Below are positions 39,309 to 48,484 of a DNA stretch of 64,000 bases, in pieces. Under the pieces are notes generated by a model. It saw only the letters and a program-made list of their open reading frames with translations, had not been told where the DNA came from and did not search any database. The DNA is taken from assembly GCF_900114915.1 (NCBI RefSeq), contig NZ_FOUS01000001.1, forward strand, positions 248,001-312,000, read 5' to 3'. How positions within the stretch are numbered: the stretch's first letter is position 1; each line of letters begins with the position of its first letter. Source of the stretch: Bradyrhizobium sp. Rc3b (lineage in GTDB: Bacteria > Pseudomonadota > Alphaproteobacteria > Rhizobiales > Xanthobacteraceae). Both the position numbers and the translations under genes were made by a program.

Positions 39309-39431
39309 GGCAATCTCCCGGCGTGAGCTGGCTTGATTGGCCAGCTCTATCGCCGGGCGGCAGGATCCGGCCACCCGATTTCCGCGAGAGGACGCAGCGT
39401 GGTTGTCTCTCCTTGTGGAGAGAGTTCGTCC

Positions 39432-40103
39432 CTATTTCAAATGCTTCGCGAAAAAGTCCATGCTGCGCGGCCAGGCGATGTCGGCGCTGGCCTTGTCGTA
39501 GCTCGCGCGCTCGTCGCAATGGAAGCCGTGCTGGGCGCCCGGATAGACGAACACCTCCACGTCCGGCCGCTTCGACTTGATGGTCTCGACGTCGGTCAAG
39601 GGGATGCCCGCATCCTTCTCGCCGAAATGCATTTGCGTCGGCACCTTCGGCGTCTCGTCGGCGAAGCGCACGACCGCGCCGCCGTAATAGCCGATCGCAG
39701 CCTTCAGTCCCGACAGCCGCGTCGCCGCGACAAAGGCGATGCTGCCGCCCAAGCAAAAGCCGATGATGCCCACCGGGCCCACGCTCTTCACCGCATCGAT
39801 CGCGGCCTGGGTGTCGCGCAGCATCGCGGCCCAATCGGGGCTGGCGACGAACTTGCGCGCTTCGGCGACCTCATCGGGCGAATAGCCCGACTGGAAGCCC
39901 GGCGCGGTCCGGTCGAAGATCGAGGGCGCGATCGCGACATAGCCTTCCCCGGCGAGGCGGTCGCAGACCGAGCGGATGTGGTGATTGACGCCAAAGATCT
40001 CCTGGATCACCACCACCGCGCCCTTCGGCGTGCCATCGGGATCGGCGCGATAGGCGCCAAACTGGAAATTGTCGGAGGCCGTCAGCTTGATGTCTTGTCC
40101 CAC
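39432..40103 (-). CDS. Dienelactone hydrolase family protein
   Basis: An alpha/beta hydrolase of the dienelactone hydrolase family (223 residues). The nucleophile is the Cys in GFCLGGS, with acid and histidine in FGEKDAGIP and YPGAQHGFHCDERASYD. VVVIQEIFGVNHHIRSVCDR is the usual N-terminal signature. Known members hydrolyse dienelactones in chlorocatechol breakdown, but no such pathway is nearby. The start is GTG with AGAAGGA upstream. Confidence 0.87.
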   Translation of the reverse strand: MGQDIKLTASDNFQFGAYRADPDGTPKGAVVVIQEIFGVNHHIRSVCDRLAGEGYVAIAPSIFDRTAPGFQSGYSPDEVAEARKFVASPDWAAMLRDTQAAIDAVKSVGPVGIIGFCLGGSIAFVAATRLSGLKAAIGYYGGAVVRFADETPKVPTQMHFGEKDAGIPLTDVETIKSKRPDVEVFVYPGAQHGFHCDERASYDKASADIAWPRSMDFFAKHLK

Positions 40104-40144
40104 GCGGGTTGTCCTTCTTGGTTGTCACGGAATTCACTCTCTTC

Positions 40145-40263
40145 CCTCATCCTGAGGAGCGCGCTCTTCGCGCGCGTCTCGAAGGATGCAAGGCCGGGAT
40201 GCAGCGGCGGGGGGCCTTTCATCCTTCGAGACGCTTGCTGCGCAAGCTCCTCAGGATGAGGGG
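40145..40263. repeat. Dispersed palindromic repeat R3 (CCTCATCCTGAGGAGC class)
   Basis: Outer arms CCCTCATCCTGAGGAGC and GCTCCTCAGGATGAGGG are near-perfect inverted repeats. Inner arms TCTCGAAGGATG and CATCCTTCGAGA pair as well. The element is about 119 bases and lies between two leftward genes. No second copy appears in this window. Confidence 0.75.
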
Positions 40264-40269
40264 CGGTAC

Positions 40270-40623
40270 CTATTCCCACATCCAGTTCTCGCCGTAATCC
40301 TCCTTCCATCCTGCCAACCGTCCATGACGGAATTGCAGGAACAGGCGGTGGCGGTAGGGGATCAAGCCGCTGCCGCCGATGTTGCGAAGCGCGAGATAGA
40401 TCTCGTTGCCGGGAGGCCCGCGCACATATTGCAGCGGCTGCCCAAGGGCGCGCGCGGTCTGCTCGGCATCCATGCCGAAGGCGAGCGGCGTGTTATTCGA
40501 CAAGGTCGTGACGAAGGGCTGGCGCGGCGGCACTGTGCCGAACGGTTCGGCCTGCGCTGCCGACAACAGCGCCGCCATTGCGCCCGCCGCGAAGATCGCT
40601 CGCATCATGGTCGCCGTCCTCAT
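40270..40623 (-). CDS. Small exported protein
   Basis: A 117-residue protein with a signal peptide (MMRAIFAAGAMAALLSAAQA, cleavage AQA-EPFG). The mature part, GMDAEQTARALGQPLQYVRG and LFLQFRHGRLAGWKEDYGEN, resembles short lipoprotein-like OmpA/SmpA folds in pattern, but I cannot name a family. Possible starts are 40623, 40608 and 40605. It is 8 bases from the alpha/beta hydrolase at 40632 on the same strand, so the pair probably form an operon. Confidence 0.68.
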   Translation of the reverse strand: MRTATMMRAIFAAGAMAALLSAAQAEPFGTVPPRQPFVTTLSNNTPLAFGMDAEQTARALGQPLQYVRGPPGNEIYLALRNIGGSGLIPYRHRLFLQFRHGRLAGWKEDYGENWMWE

Positions 40624-40631
40624 TGCCTAGC

Positions 40632-41396
40632 CTAGGCCGGCAAGTTCTTCAGGAAAGGCACGACCGCGTCAACAAAAGCCTTGGGCTGATCGATGTTGAC
40701 GGCGTGGCCGGCCGCGGGGATCACGACCTTTTGTGCGCCCGGGATTTTTGCGGCCATGTAATCGGACGCGGCGAGGAACGGCGTGTCGTCGGCGCCGACC
40801 ACGATCAGGCAGGGCACCTTGATGTCGGGCAGCAGCTCGATCACGCGCGCATCCCGCTGGGTCAGCATGCCGCGTGCGGCGAGCGCCAACCCCCTGGCGT
40901 TGCGATGGCTGGCGGTAGCGCGTTCGCGCGTCGCCGATTTCAGCATGTCGAGACCTTCGCGATCGAGCTTGTCGGCCGTGCCAAGCGCCCGCGCGTTCCA
41001 GGCCTCGCGGGCGTCGTCCTTCTTGAAGCCGGGCCCGGTATCGATGATCAGCAGCGCACGGGCGGCTTGCGGATAGGTGCGATAGAACGCGAGCGACATG
41101 TAGCCGCCGAGCGAGAGGCCGCCGATGATGGCACGCTCAGCGCCGACCGCGTCGAGGATCGCCGCCATGTCGTCGACGGTCAGAGTTTCGCTGTAGGCGT
41201 TGGGATCATCGGGATAATCGGACTGGCCGTGGCCGCGCATGTCCCACAGGATCAGCGTGTGATCCTTCGCGAGCGCATCGACCTGCCCATGCCACATCGC
41301 CGACGTCGAGGAATAGCCGTGGGTGAGCAGCAATGGCGGACCGTTGCCGTGGACCTCGTAATAGATGTTGACACCGTCCCGATTGATCTTTGGCAT
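40632..41396 (-). CDS. Alpha/beta hydrolase
   Basis: A 254-residue alpha/beta hydrolase. The oxyanion motif LLLTHGYSSTS, the nucleophile elbow GGLSLGGYMS, the acid in VGADDTPF and the histidine in AAGHAVNIDQP give a complete catalytic triad. The sequence resembles 3-oxoadipate enol-lactonase-like hydrolases, but the substrate cannot be assigned. GAGGCGGAAG precedes the ATG. The small exported protein follows directly. Confidence 0.87.
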   Translation of the reverse strand: MPKINRDGVNIYYEVHGNGPPLLLTHGYSSTSAMWHGQVDALAKDHTLILWDMRGHGQSDYPDDPNAYSETLTVDDMAAILDAVGAERAIIGGLSLGGYMSLAFYRTYPQAARALLIIDTGPGFKKDDAREAWNARALGTADKLDREGLDMLKSATRERATASHRNARGLALAARGMLTQRDARVIELLPDIKVPCLIVVGADDTPFLAASDYMAAKIPGAQKVVIPAAGHAVNIDQPKAFVDAVVPFLKNLPA

Positions 41397-41760
41397 TGCT
41401 TCCGCCTCTTTCTTTTTGTTTTAGCCGTGATCTCAGTGTTTCATCCTCCCCTGGAGGGGAGGGTAAGGTTCGTGGTTGGCTGCATTCTACGTCGCCAAGT
41501 TACCTGGAAGAAACTGCCTGAACGCGATGGCACGCATGTCTGACGCACGCGCTATTGTGTCCAGTCGCTGCGTCGGCGTCGTTGGCGCGGCGCACAACGA
41601 GCAAGTCTAGAAGCGGTTTTTTCGACTCGTTCCAAATTGCATTTGCCACGGCACCCGAACCCGATCATGCTCGCGGCCAAGGCTGACGCCAGCCCGGTGG
41701 GCGTCCGCCATTCAAGTTGCCGCCGTAAGCGGCTTCATGCACCGGCAGGGGAAGACGCCT
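41397..41760. other. Intergenic region with a repeat fragment
   Basis: A 364-base gap between the divergent hydrolase and the molybdenum-hydroxylase genes. CATCCTCCCCTGGAGGGGAG around 41442-41466 is a truncated member of the element at 37837. Otherwise I see nothing definite apart from a probable promoter for the downstream pair. Confidence 0.5.
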
Positions 41761-42252
41761 ATGCCAACTCTCACCATCAACGGGCGGAGTCTGTCCGTGG
41801 ATGCGGCGAACGACACGCCGCTCCTCTGGGCAATCCGCGAGCAATTGCAGATGACCGGCACCAAGTTCGGCTGCGGTGCCGGGTTGTGCGGGGCTTGCAC
41901 CGTGCACGTCAACGGCGAAGCCGTGCGCTCGTGCCAGACCATGCTCAGTGATGTCGCCGGCAAGAAGATCACCACCATCGAAGGCCTCTCCGCCAAGGGC
42001 GATCATCCCTTGCAGAAGGCGTGGGTTGCCGAGCAGGTGCCGCAATGCGGCTACTGCCAGTCCGGGCAGATCATGCAGGCGGCCTCGCTGCTGTCGAAGA
42101 ATCCCAATCCGACCAAGGAAGAGGTCGTCGCGCATATGGACGGCAATCTCTGCCGCTGCATGACCTATTCGCGGATCCAGAAGGCGATCATGCGCGCCGC
42201 ATCCGAGATGCGCACCGCATCCGCCACCTCCACCGAACGGAGGCCCACATGA
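41761..42252 (+). CDS. Isoquinoline 1-oxidoreductase-type small [2Fe-2S] subunit
   Basis: The iron-sulfur subunit of a molybdenum hydroxylase; it passes electrons from the Mo site. The 163 residues carry the plant-type cluster cysteines Cys38, Cys43, Cys46 and Cys58 (FGCGAGLCGACTVHVNG) and the second-cluster cysteines Cys96, Cys99, Cys131 and Cys133 (PQCGYCQSGQ, NLCRCMTY). AGGGGAAG lies upstream of the ATG. The large subunit starts inside its stop codon (ATGA), so the two are translated together. The natural substrate is unknown. Confidence 0.93.
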   Translation: MPTLTINGRSLSVDAANDTPLLWAIREQLQMTGTKFGCGAGLCGACTVHVNGEAVRSCQTMLSDVAGKKITTIEGLSAKGDHPLQKAWVAEQVPQCGYCQSGQIMQAASLLSKNPNPTKEEVVAHMDGNLCRCMTYSRIQKAIMRAASEMRTASATSTERRPT

Positions 42253-44543
42253 ATCGGCACGTCAAGAACGTCACCCCCGCGACGACCGATCTCAGCCGCC
42301 GCTCCTTCCTCGTCGGCACCGCCGCAAGCGGCCTCGTGCTCGGCTATGCCGGCGTGCCCGGCATCGATTCAGCCTCGGCCGCGGCTCCCGCGAATTTCGA
42401 GCCGAGCGTCTGGTACGCGATCGCGCCGGATGGTCTCGTCACCGTGACCTGCGGCAAGGCCGACATGGGCCAGCACATCGCCTCCACCATGGCCCAGATC
42501 GTCTGCGAGGAGTTGGGCGCGAAATGGAGCGACATGCGCGTGCAGCTCGCCTCCAACGATCCGAAGTTCAACGATCCTGTGCTCGGCGCGCAGATCACCG
42601 GCGGCAGCTGGTCGACCATGATGAACTTCGAGGCGATGAGCCGGGCGGGTGCGGCCGGCCGCATCGCGTTGACGGAGGCCGCCGCCGCCGCCATGGGACT
42701 GCCGCCCTACTTCAAGGACCAGCTCGTGGTCCGCGACTCCGTGATCTCGCATCCGAAGTCGAAGAAGCAGATGACCTTTGCCGAGATCGTCAAGAGCGGC
42801 AAGGCGACGAAAACCTTCACGCCGGACGAGTTGAAGTCGATCAAGCTGAAGACGCCGGACCAATACACCATGATCGGCGTGTCGGTGCCGCAGCTCGACA
42901 TCCCCTCCAAGACCAACGGCACGGCCAAGTACGGCATCGACGTGATGTTGCCGGGCATGGCCTACGGCAAGGTGGTGACCCCGCCGGTACGCTTCGGCGC
43001 CACCGTGAAGTCGGTCGACGACAGCGACGCCAAGAAGGTGCCCGGCTTCATGAAGGCCGTCATCCTCGACGACAAGACTGGAACCACCTCCGGCTGGGTC
43101 GTCGCGGTCGCCAGCACCTACGCCAACGCGCGCAAGGCGGCGGATGCGCTGAAGATCGCCTATGACGGCGGTCCGAACGCAAAACTGTCGAGCCAGTCGC
43201 TGCTGGACGAGGCCAAGCGGCTTCAGGGCCTGGAGGATTCCGGCCAGTTCTTCGTCAAGGACGGCGATCCGAACGCGGCCTTCGGTTCGGCGGCCAAGGT
43301 GGTGGAAGCCGAGTACACCACCAGCATCAACATCCACGCGCCGCTGGAGCCGATGAACGCCACTGCGGAGTTCAAGGGCGACATCCTGCACATCTATTCC
43401 GGCAACCAGTTCGCGACGCGCTCCGGCGCGATCGCTGCGGGTGCGGCCGGGATCGATCCGAAGTTCGTCGTCATGCATCAGCATTGGCTCGGCGGCGGCT
43501 TTGGCCGCCGGCTCGATGCCGACATGATGATTCCGGCGGTGCAGGCGGCGAAGGCGGTCGGCAAGCCGGTCAAGGTGATCTACTCGCGCGAGAACGACAT
43601 GACGATGGATTTCTCGCGTCCGCTCACCTACCAAAAGGTCAAGGCCGGCGTGGACGGCGACGGCAAGCTCGTCGCGCTCAGCCACGACGTGGTCTCGGCC
43701 TGGCCGACCGCGCGCTGGGGAATCCCCGATTTCCTGACGCCCTCGGTCGACAAGAAGGGTCCGCTCGACAGCTTCACGGTCAACGGCGCCGACTTCTTCT
43801 ACACCGTGCCCAACCATTATGTGCGCGCGATCAAGAACGAGCTCGCGCACAACGCCACGCCGTCCGGCCAGCTCCGCTCGGTGGCGCCGGGCTGGACCTT
43901 CTGGGCGGTCGAAAGCATGATCGACGAGATCGCGGCTGCCACGGGCAAGGATCCCGCGCAGTTCCGCATCTCGCTGCTCGACGGCGCCGGCAAGAACGAC
44001 GGCGGCGCGCAGCGGCTGCGCAACACACTGCTCGCCGCGATGGGACTGTCGGGCTACGGCACCAGGCCATTGCCGAAAGGCGAGGGCATGGGGGTCGCCT
44101 GCGTCTCGTCGCAGGAGCGCGCGACTGCGAGCTGGACGGCGTGCGTCGCCCATGTCGCGGTGGCGCCGTCGGGTGCGGTCACCGTGAAGAAGCTCACGGT
44201 CGCAACCGACGTCGGCACGCAGGTGCATCCCGACAACATCCGCGCCCAGGTCGAGGGCGCGGCGCTGTGGGGCCTGTCGCTAGCGATGTACGAGAAGGCG
44301 ACGCTGAAGGACGGTGGCATCGAGCAGACCAATTTCGATAGCTACACGCCCTTGCGCATGAGCCAGATGCCCGAGGTCGCGGTTACCGTGATCGCCAATG
44401 GCGAGAAGGCCACCGGCGTCGGCGAGCCCGCGGTCACCGTGGTCGCCCCCGCCATCGGCAACGCCATCTTCAACGCCTCAGGCGCCCGCGTGCGGGCACT
44501 GCCGATCACGGCGGAGGCCGTGAAGGCGAGCATGAAGGCGTAA
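42249..44543 (+). CDS. Isoquinoline 1-oxidoreductase-type large Mo subunit (Tat-exported)
   Basis: The molybdopterin-binding subunit of an isoquinoline 1-oxidoreductase-type hydroxylase (764 residues). A twin-arginine signal (LSRRSFLVGTAASGLVLGYA) implies export folded with its cofactor. The Mo-pocket segments HQHWLGGGFGRRLDADMM, VRAIKNELAHNATPSGQLRS and the glutamate-bearing ATGVGEPAVTVVAPAIGNA match the IorB family. It overlaps the [2Fe-2S] subunit. A cytochrome-c partner, common in related aldehyde dehydrogenases, is not adjacent. A strong terminator follows. Confidence 0.92.
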   Translation: MNRHVKNVTPATTDLSRRSFLVGTAASGLVLGYAGVPGIDSASAAAPANFEPSVWYAIAPDGLVTVTCGKADMGQHIASTMAQIVCEELGAKWSDMRVQLASNDPKFNDPVLGAQITGGSWSTMMNFEAMSRAGAAGRIALTEAAAAAMGLPPYFKDQLVVRDSVISHPKSKKQMTFAEIVKSGKATKTFTPDELKSIKLKTPDQYTMIGVSVPQLDIPSKTNGTAKYGIDVMLPGMAYGKVVTPPVRFGATVKSVDDSDAKKVPGFMKAVILDDKTGTTSGWVVAVASTYANARKAADALKIAYDGGPNAKLSSQSLLDEAKRLQGLEDSGQFFVKDGDPNAAFGSAAKVVEAEYTTSINIHAPLEPMNATAEFKGDILHIYSGNQFATRSGAIAAGAAGIDPKFVVMHQHWLGGGFGRRLDADMMIPAVQAAKAVGKPVKVIYSRENDMTMDFSRPLTYQKVKAGVDGDGKLVALSHDVVSAWPTARWGIPDFLTPSVDKKGPLDSFTVNGADFFYTVPNHYVRAIKNELAHNATPSGQLRSVAPGWTFWAVESMIDEIAAATGKDPAQFRISLLDGAGKNDGGAQRLRNTLLAAMGLSGYGTRPLPKGEGMGVACVSSQERATASWTACVAHVAVAPSGAVTVKKLTVATDVGTQVHPDNIRAQVEGAALWGLSLAMYEKATLKDGGIEQTNFDSYTPLRMSQMPEVAVTVIANGEKATGVGEPAVTVVAPAIGNAIFNASGARVRALPITAEAVKASMKA

Positions 44544-44571
44544 GGCCGAGCGCGATTGCAGAATGAGATCA

Positions 44572-44606
44572 TCCGCCGGAGGGCAACCTCCGGCGGATTT
44601 GTTTTG
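44572..44606 (+). terminator. Intrinsic terminator after the Mo hydroxylase genes
   Basis: ATCCGCCGGAGG (44572-44583) pairs perfectly with CCTCCGGCGGAT (44588-44599) around a GCAA tetraloop, followed by TTGTTTT. This is a textbook factor-independent terminator. Confidence 0.9.
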
Positions 44607-45007
44607 GTGGCTGTCTCCCCAATCTCGATGTCATGCCCGCGAAGGCGGGGCATCCAGTACGTCGCGGCTTCTCGGTTCCGGCCGCAGCGCCTCGGCGTAC
44701 TGGGTCGCCCGGTCCCGGCTCCGCCGAGGCTCACACGAGTGCTCGGCGCGCCGAAGCTTCAGCGAAGGCGGCAAGCCGGGCGATGACAGTGGGGGAGCGC
44801 ACTCAAAATTCCCCTTATCTTTCAATGCCCCTTCTACTGTGCATGGGGGTTGTTGTTTTCGCGATTTTTGCCGTTCCCCTTCCGGAACGGAAATCCGTAA
44901 AATTGCACCCAATTCCAGAAGGTTCCATTGAGCACGCCTCTTAAGGGCCGGAGAACCTGATCCGGCTTAGGCTGACGCCAAATCCAATCCCGTGCTTTGG
45001 GGAAGTC
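44607..45007. other. Intergenic region with R4
   Basis: Between the terminator and the HD-GYP gene. Apart from the repeat at 44629-44790 I see no gene. The last 60 bases hold GGGGAAG just ahead of the ATG at 45008. Confidence 0.5.
44629..44790. repeat. Dispersed repeat R4, second copy
   Basis: TGTCATGCCCGCGAAGGCGG then GGCATCCAGTACG and ACTGGGTCGCCCGGTCCCGG, closing with GCCGGGCGATGACAGT. The ends match the element at 3346 in reverse arrangement. Confidence 0.6.
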
Positions 45008-46102
45008 ATGAACGCCTCAGCCAAAACCGCCGCCAAACGCCGGCTTCTGCTCGCCTCCGACCGGAGCGACGAGAGCACCGAGCTCGCCAGCATCCTGAAG
45101 GCGGTCGGCGATGTCTCGACGGTGACGACGCAGGGCATTCCCGAGCAGCCCTCACGCGATCTCTCCGGCCTCGTGGTCGATATCAACCTGCGCTCGCCCG
45201 AGAGCGTGCAGCGGGTGCGCAACAAGCTGCGCGGCGATGCCTATCGTTCGATGCCGCGGCTGTTCGTGCTTGCCGATGCCCTGCATCACGGCACCATGCA
45301 GGCCTGGGCGCTGGGCGCCACCGACACGATCTCGCGGCCGCTCCAGGCGGACGCCATCCTTCAGCGTATCCGCGCTGCCTTCCCGGACACCGCCGCCTAT
45401 GACGCGACCGACCGCGGCAAGACGCTCAACCGCGGCGTCGAGGCGGCGCACGCGGTGCTGGCGAAGATGTTCGAGAAGCTGCCGCTCGGCGTGCCCCTGA
45501 CCTTCGACGACGTGATCGCCGCCGAGAGCAAGATCCTGAAGGCGATCAAGCACTCCTCGCTGCGCGAATGGCTCACCACGGTGGGCTGCCACCATGTCGG
45601 CAGCTACCGGCACTGCCTGTTCGTCACCGGCTTCGCCGTCTCCTTCGCGCAGCACCTCGGCATGCGCGAGGACGACCAGCGCCGGTTGACCCGCGCTGCG
45701 CTGCTGCACGATGTCGGCAAGGCCTTCGTTCCCTCCGCGCTGCTCGACAAGCCCGGCAAGCTCACCGACGAGGAGATGGCCGAGGTCCGCCAGCATCCGC
45801 GCCGCGGCTATGACGCGCTCGCAGCGCAAGGCGGCTTCCCGCCGGAGATGCTCGACGTCGTGCTGCATCACCACGAATTCCTCGACGGCTCCGGCTATCC
45901 GAACGGCCTGTCGTCGAACCAGATCAGCGACATCGTCCGTTTGACGACGATCGTCGACATTTATGCCGCGCTGGTCGAGAAACGCGCTTACCGCATGCCC
46001 TTCACGCATTCCCGTGCGTTCGGGATGATGGAAGGCATGGGCGGCAAGCTCGATCAGCAGCTGCTGCAGGCGTTCAGGCCTGTGGCGCTGGGGTCGTTCT
46101 AA
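45008..46102 (+). CDS. HD-GYP phosphodiesterase with degenerate receiver domain
   Basis: Predicted cyclic-di-GMP phosphodiesterase (364 residues). Residues 10-125 look like a receiver: Asp58 in VVDINL could take a phosphate, but the conserved Thr/Ser and Lys positions read LADA and SRPL, so signalling is uncertain. Residues 200-345 form an intact HD-GYP domain with LLHDVGKAF (His234, Asp235), HHHEFLDGSGYPNG (His287-Glu290, Gly295-Pro298) and the DIYAALVEKRAYR helix. GGGGAAG lies upstream of the ATG. No kinase is adjacent. Confidence 0.88.
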   Translation: MNASAKTAAKRRLLLASDRSDESTELASILKAVGDVSTVTTQGIPEQPSRDLSGLVVDINLRSPESVQRVRNKLRGDAYRSMPRLFVLADALHHGTMQAWALGATDTISRPLQADAILQRIRAAFPDTAAYDATDRGKTLNRGVEAAHAVLAKMFEKLPLGVPLTFDDVIAAESKILKAIKHSSLREWLTTVGCHHVGSYRHCLFVTGFAVSFAQHLGMREDDQRRLTRAALLHDVGKAFVPSALLDKPGKLTDEEMAEVRQHPRRGYDALAAQGGFPPEMLDVVLHHHEFLDGSGYPNGLSSNQISDIVRLTTIVDIYAALVEKRAYRMPFTHSRAFGMMEGMGGKLDQQLLQAFRPVALGSF

Positions 46103-46121
46103 CGCGACGTTCTCCGCTGCC

Positions 46122-46212
46122 GTAGGGTGGGCAAAGGCGCAAAGCGCCGTGCCCACGAGCTCTCTCCGATCACACTTTGAATGGTGGGCACGCTTCGCTT
46201 TGCCCACCCTAC
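46122..46212. repeat. Nested palindromic repeat R1, copy 3
   Basis: Outer arms GTAGGGTGGGCAAAGGCGC and CTTTGCCCACCCTAC, inner arms GTGCCCAC and GTGGGCAC, with a unique centre. It lies between the convergent HD-GYP and CaiC-like genes. Confidence 0.8.
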
Positions 46213-46236
46213 GGCAGCGCGCCGTGTGGCCGTGCG

Positions 46237-47817
46237 CTACCCCACCATCTTCCGCAGCTCCGCCTTCGCCACCTTCTCCAGCGTCGAGCGCGGCATGTCG
46301 TCGACGAGCCTGATCTCGCGCGGCACCTTGAAGTCGGCAAGGCCCTTGCGGCAGGCTTCCATGACGCGCGCGTGCAGATCTGGCGCAGCACCGGCGACGC
46401 CGCCTTGCGGGATGATGAAGACGACCGGTACCTCGTCCAGCATCGGATGCGACTTCGCCACCACGGCGGCCTCGCGCACGCCCGGCACCAGCGCAATCAC
46501 CTGCTCGATCTCGGAGGCCGCGACGTTCTCGCCGCCGACCTTCAGCATGTCCTTGGCGCGGTCGCCGAACTTGATGGTGCCGTTCGCGAGTCGCTCGACG
46601 CGGTCGCCGGTGAGGAAGAAGCCGTGCGCGTCAAAGCTCTCGCGCGTCGCTTTCTCGTTGTGCAGATATTCGGCGAACAGCGACAGGCCGGGGATGCCCT
46701 TGATCGCGAGATTGCCGGTGTCGCCGACCTCGGTCGGCCGTCCCTCGTCGTCGGTGATGCGGATTTCATATTCCGGCGCCGCGCGGCCGATCGACATCGG
46801 TATGTTGGGCTGGTCGACCTCGCCGACGATGCCGTGGGTGATGGTCTCGGTCATGCCCCACCAGCCGATCATCTTGATCCCGAAGGCGGCAAAGGCCGGC
46901 GGCTCGTTGATCGCGGTGCCCCACAGGCGGAATTTGTGATCTCTCGGGATCTCCTGCTCGAGCAGCGCCTTCATGCAGAACGGAATCGTCGAGGTCCAGG
47001 TCGCGCCGTGCTCGCGCGCGACGCCCCAGAACCGGCTCGCGGAGAAGCGCGGCTGGATCACGCAGGTGGCGCCGACCCACAGCGTTGCCAGCATGGAGTA
47101 GGCGAGGGCATTGGTGTGGAACAGCGGCAGATAGGTCTGGTGCACGTCGCTGGCGTGCAGGTCCTCGTGCGCGGCGTTGATCTTGGCGCCCCACAGCGCG
47201 TTGGCATGGGTCCACAGCACGGCCTTGGGGCGCGAGGTCGTGCCCGAGGTGTACTGCACGCTGCACGGCGCCAGCGGATCGGCCACGCGCCTGGGGCGGT
47301 CGGCACTGTCGGCGAACAGGGATTCAAAACTGTCGCCGCGCGAGACGCCGTGCGCGGGCGCTGCGCCCGCATCATGCGAGGTCACTGCCATCCAGCTTAT
47401 GTTGCGGCAGTTCTGCGCGACAATCTCCGCATAGGCTGGCTGCGTGATCGCGGCGACCGCGCCGCAATGATCGGCAAAATACGCGATCTCGGCCGGCGCC
47501 GAGCGGGTGTTGGTGGTGACCGCAATGGCTCCTAACTCGACACAGGCAAACCAGGCGAGCAGCGCTTCGATGCAATTATCCAGATGAATGAGCACATATT
47601 CGCCCGGCTTGACGCCGCGCCGTGCCAGCCCTGCCGCGAGCGCGCCGACCCGCTCGTGAAATTCGCCATAGCTCCAGCGCTGCGCCGGCGCATCGAACGG
47701 CGCCCAGATCAGGAACGGATGGTCACGCCGGACCTCGGCGCGCATCCTCAAGAGCCAGGGCACGTCGAGCCCGTCGAATGGGCCGACGATCCCGGCTGCG
47801 GTCTGTTGAAGTGGCAT
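46237..47817 (-). CDS. ATP-dependent acyl-CoA ligase (CaiC-like)
   Basis: A 526-residue ANL-family ligase. The P-loop reads YTSGTTSRPKAV rather than the usual TGSPKG; the SRPK form resembles crotonobetaine/carnitine-CoA ligase CaiC. The GWWGMTETITHG motif, KFGDRAKDMLKVGGENV hinge and a C-terminal LEKVAKAELRKM with the catalytic Lys are present. The frame extends upstream to 48162, but MPLQQTAAGIVGPF at 47817 is the likely start. No carnitine operon is nearby, so the substrate is unproven. Confidence 0.85.
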   Translation of the reverse strand: MPLQQTAAGIVGPFDGLDVPWLLRMRAEVRRDHPFLIWAPFDAPAQRWSYGEFHERVGALAAGLARRGVKPGEYVLIHLDNCIEALLAWFACVELGAIAVTTNTRSAPAEIAYFADHCGAVAAITQPAYAEIVAQNCRNISWMAVTSHDAGAAPAHGVSRGDSFESLFADSADRPRRVADPLAPCSVQYTSGTTSRPKAVLWTHANALWGAKINAAHEDLHASDVHQTYLPLFHTNALAYSMLATLWVGATCVIQPRFSASRFWGVAREHGATWTSTIPFCMKALLEQEIPRDHKFRLWGTAINEPPAFAAFGIKMIGWWGMTETITHGIVGEVDQPNIPMSIGRAAPEYEIRITDDEGRPTEVGDTGNLAIKGIPGLSLFAEYLHNEKATRESFDAHGFFLTGDRVERLANGTIKFGDRAKDMLKVGGENVAASEIEQVIALVPGVREAAVVAKSHPMLDEVPVVFIIPQGGVAGAAPDLHARVMEACRKGLADFKVPREIRLVDDMPRSTLEKVAKAELRKMVG

Positions 47818-47948
47818 GGATCCTCCCCGTGCAGCCTGCATCTTGATGGCGGCTGTCTTCTGATGATTGCGTCTTCCTGCCATCGGACGGCGCCGGGCGC
47901 AAATCGGGATGAGTGCATCGTACCTTGTGAGACGCGCGCACTCTCTCC

Positions 47949-48359
47949 TCAATCCCCGTACGACGAGATCTCGATCAGGCTGCCGTCCGGATCCCGGCAA
48001 TAGACCGAGCGCAGCGTGCCGCGCGCACCCTGCTTGGGAACCGGGCCTTCCTCGATCGCGATGCCGTGTGCCTGCAAATGCGCCACCACCTCGTCGGGCG
48101 CGGCGGAGGTGAGGAAGCAGAGGTCCTCGCTGCCGGCGGTCGCCTGGTCGGCGGTAAACCACTCCACCTTGTCGGCGTCGCGCGGCCGGATGTTGATCTT
48201 CTGGTTACCAAAGTGAAGCGAAGTCCGCGGCGCTTTGCCGCCGCCGGGATCGAACACCTTGACTTCCATGCCGAGAATTCTGCGGTACCACTCCGCGCTG
48301 GCCGCGACATCGGCGACGTTGATTACGAGATGATCGAGGGCCTCGACTTTAACAGGCAT
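47949..48359 (-). CDS. VOC (glyoxalase/bleomycin-resistance) family protein
   Basis: A 136-residue metal-dependent vicinal-oxygen-chelate protein. It has paired beta-alpha-beta-beta-beta modules: LDHLVINVADVAASAEWYRR with ILGMEVKVFDPG, and the second ending RSVYCRDPDGSLIEISSY. The His, Glu and other ligand positions (LDHL and LIEI) are kept. Fosfomycin-resistance and glyoxalase I relatives share this fold, so the reaction is unknown. AAAGGA lies upstream. The Bug/TctC gene diverges 126 bases away. Confidence 0.83.
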   Translation of the reverse strand: MPVKVEALDHLVINVADVAASAEWYRRILGMEVKVFDPGGGKAPRTSLHFGNQKINIRPRDADKVEWFTADQATAGSEDLCFLTSAAPDEVVAHLQAHGIAIEEGPVPKQGARGTLRSVYCRDPDGSLIEISSYGD

Positions 48360-48484
48360 GTCTTATCCTTTCGTCGTGATGCGCCCCGTGCACTTTCCGC
48401 GCTCCGCAAGCTTTGTTACAACCCCACCGACGCCGGGTTCAAGCAATCTGGCTTCAAGAACAACACGTTGGGAGAACCCTTGAG

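Noticed and set aside
42369..44228. A 619-codon minus-strand frame opposite the Mo subunit
   Set aside because: Antisense shadow. The plus-strand product has clear cofactor motifs and an overlapped partner.
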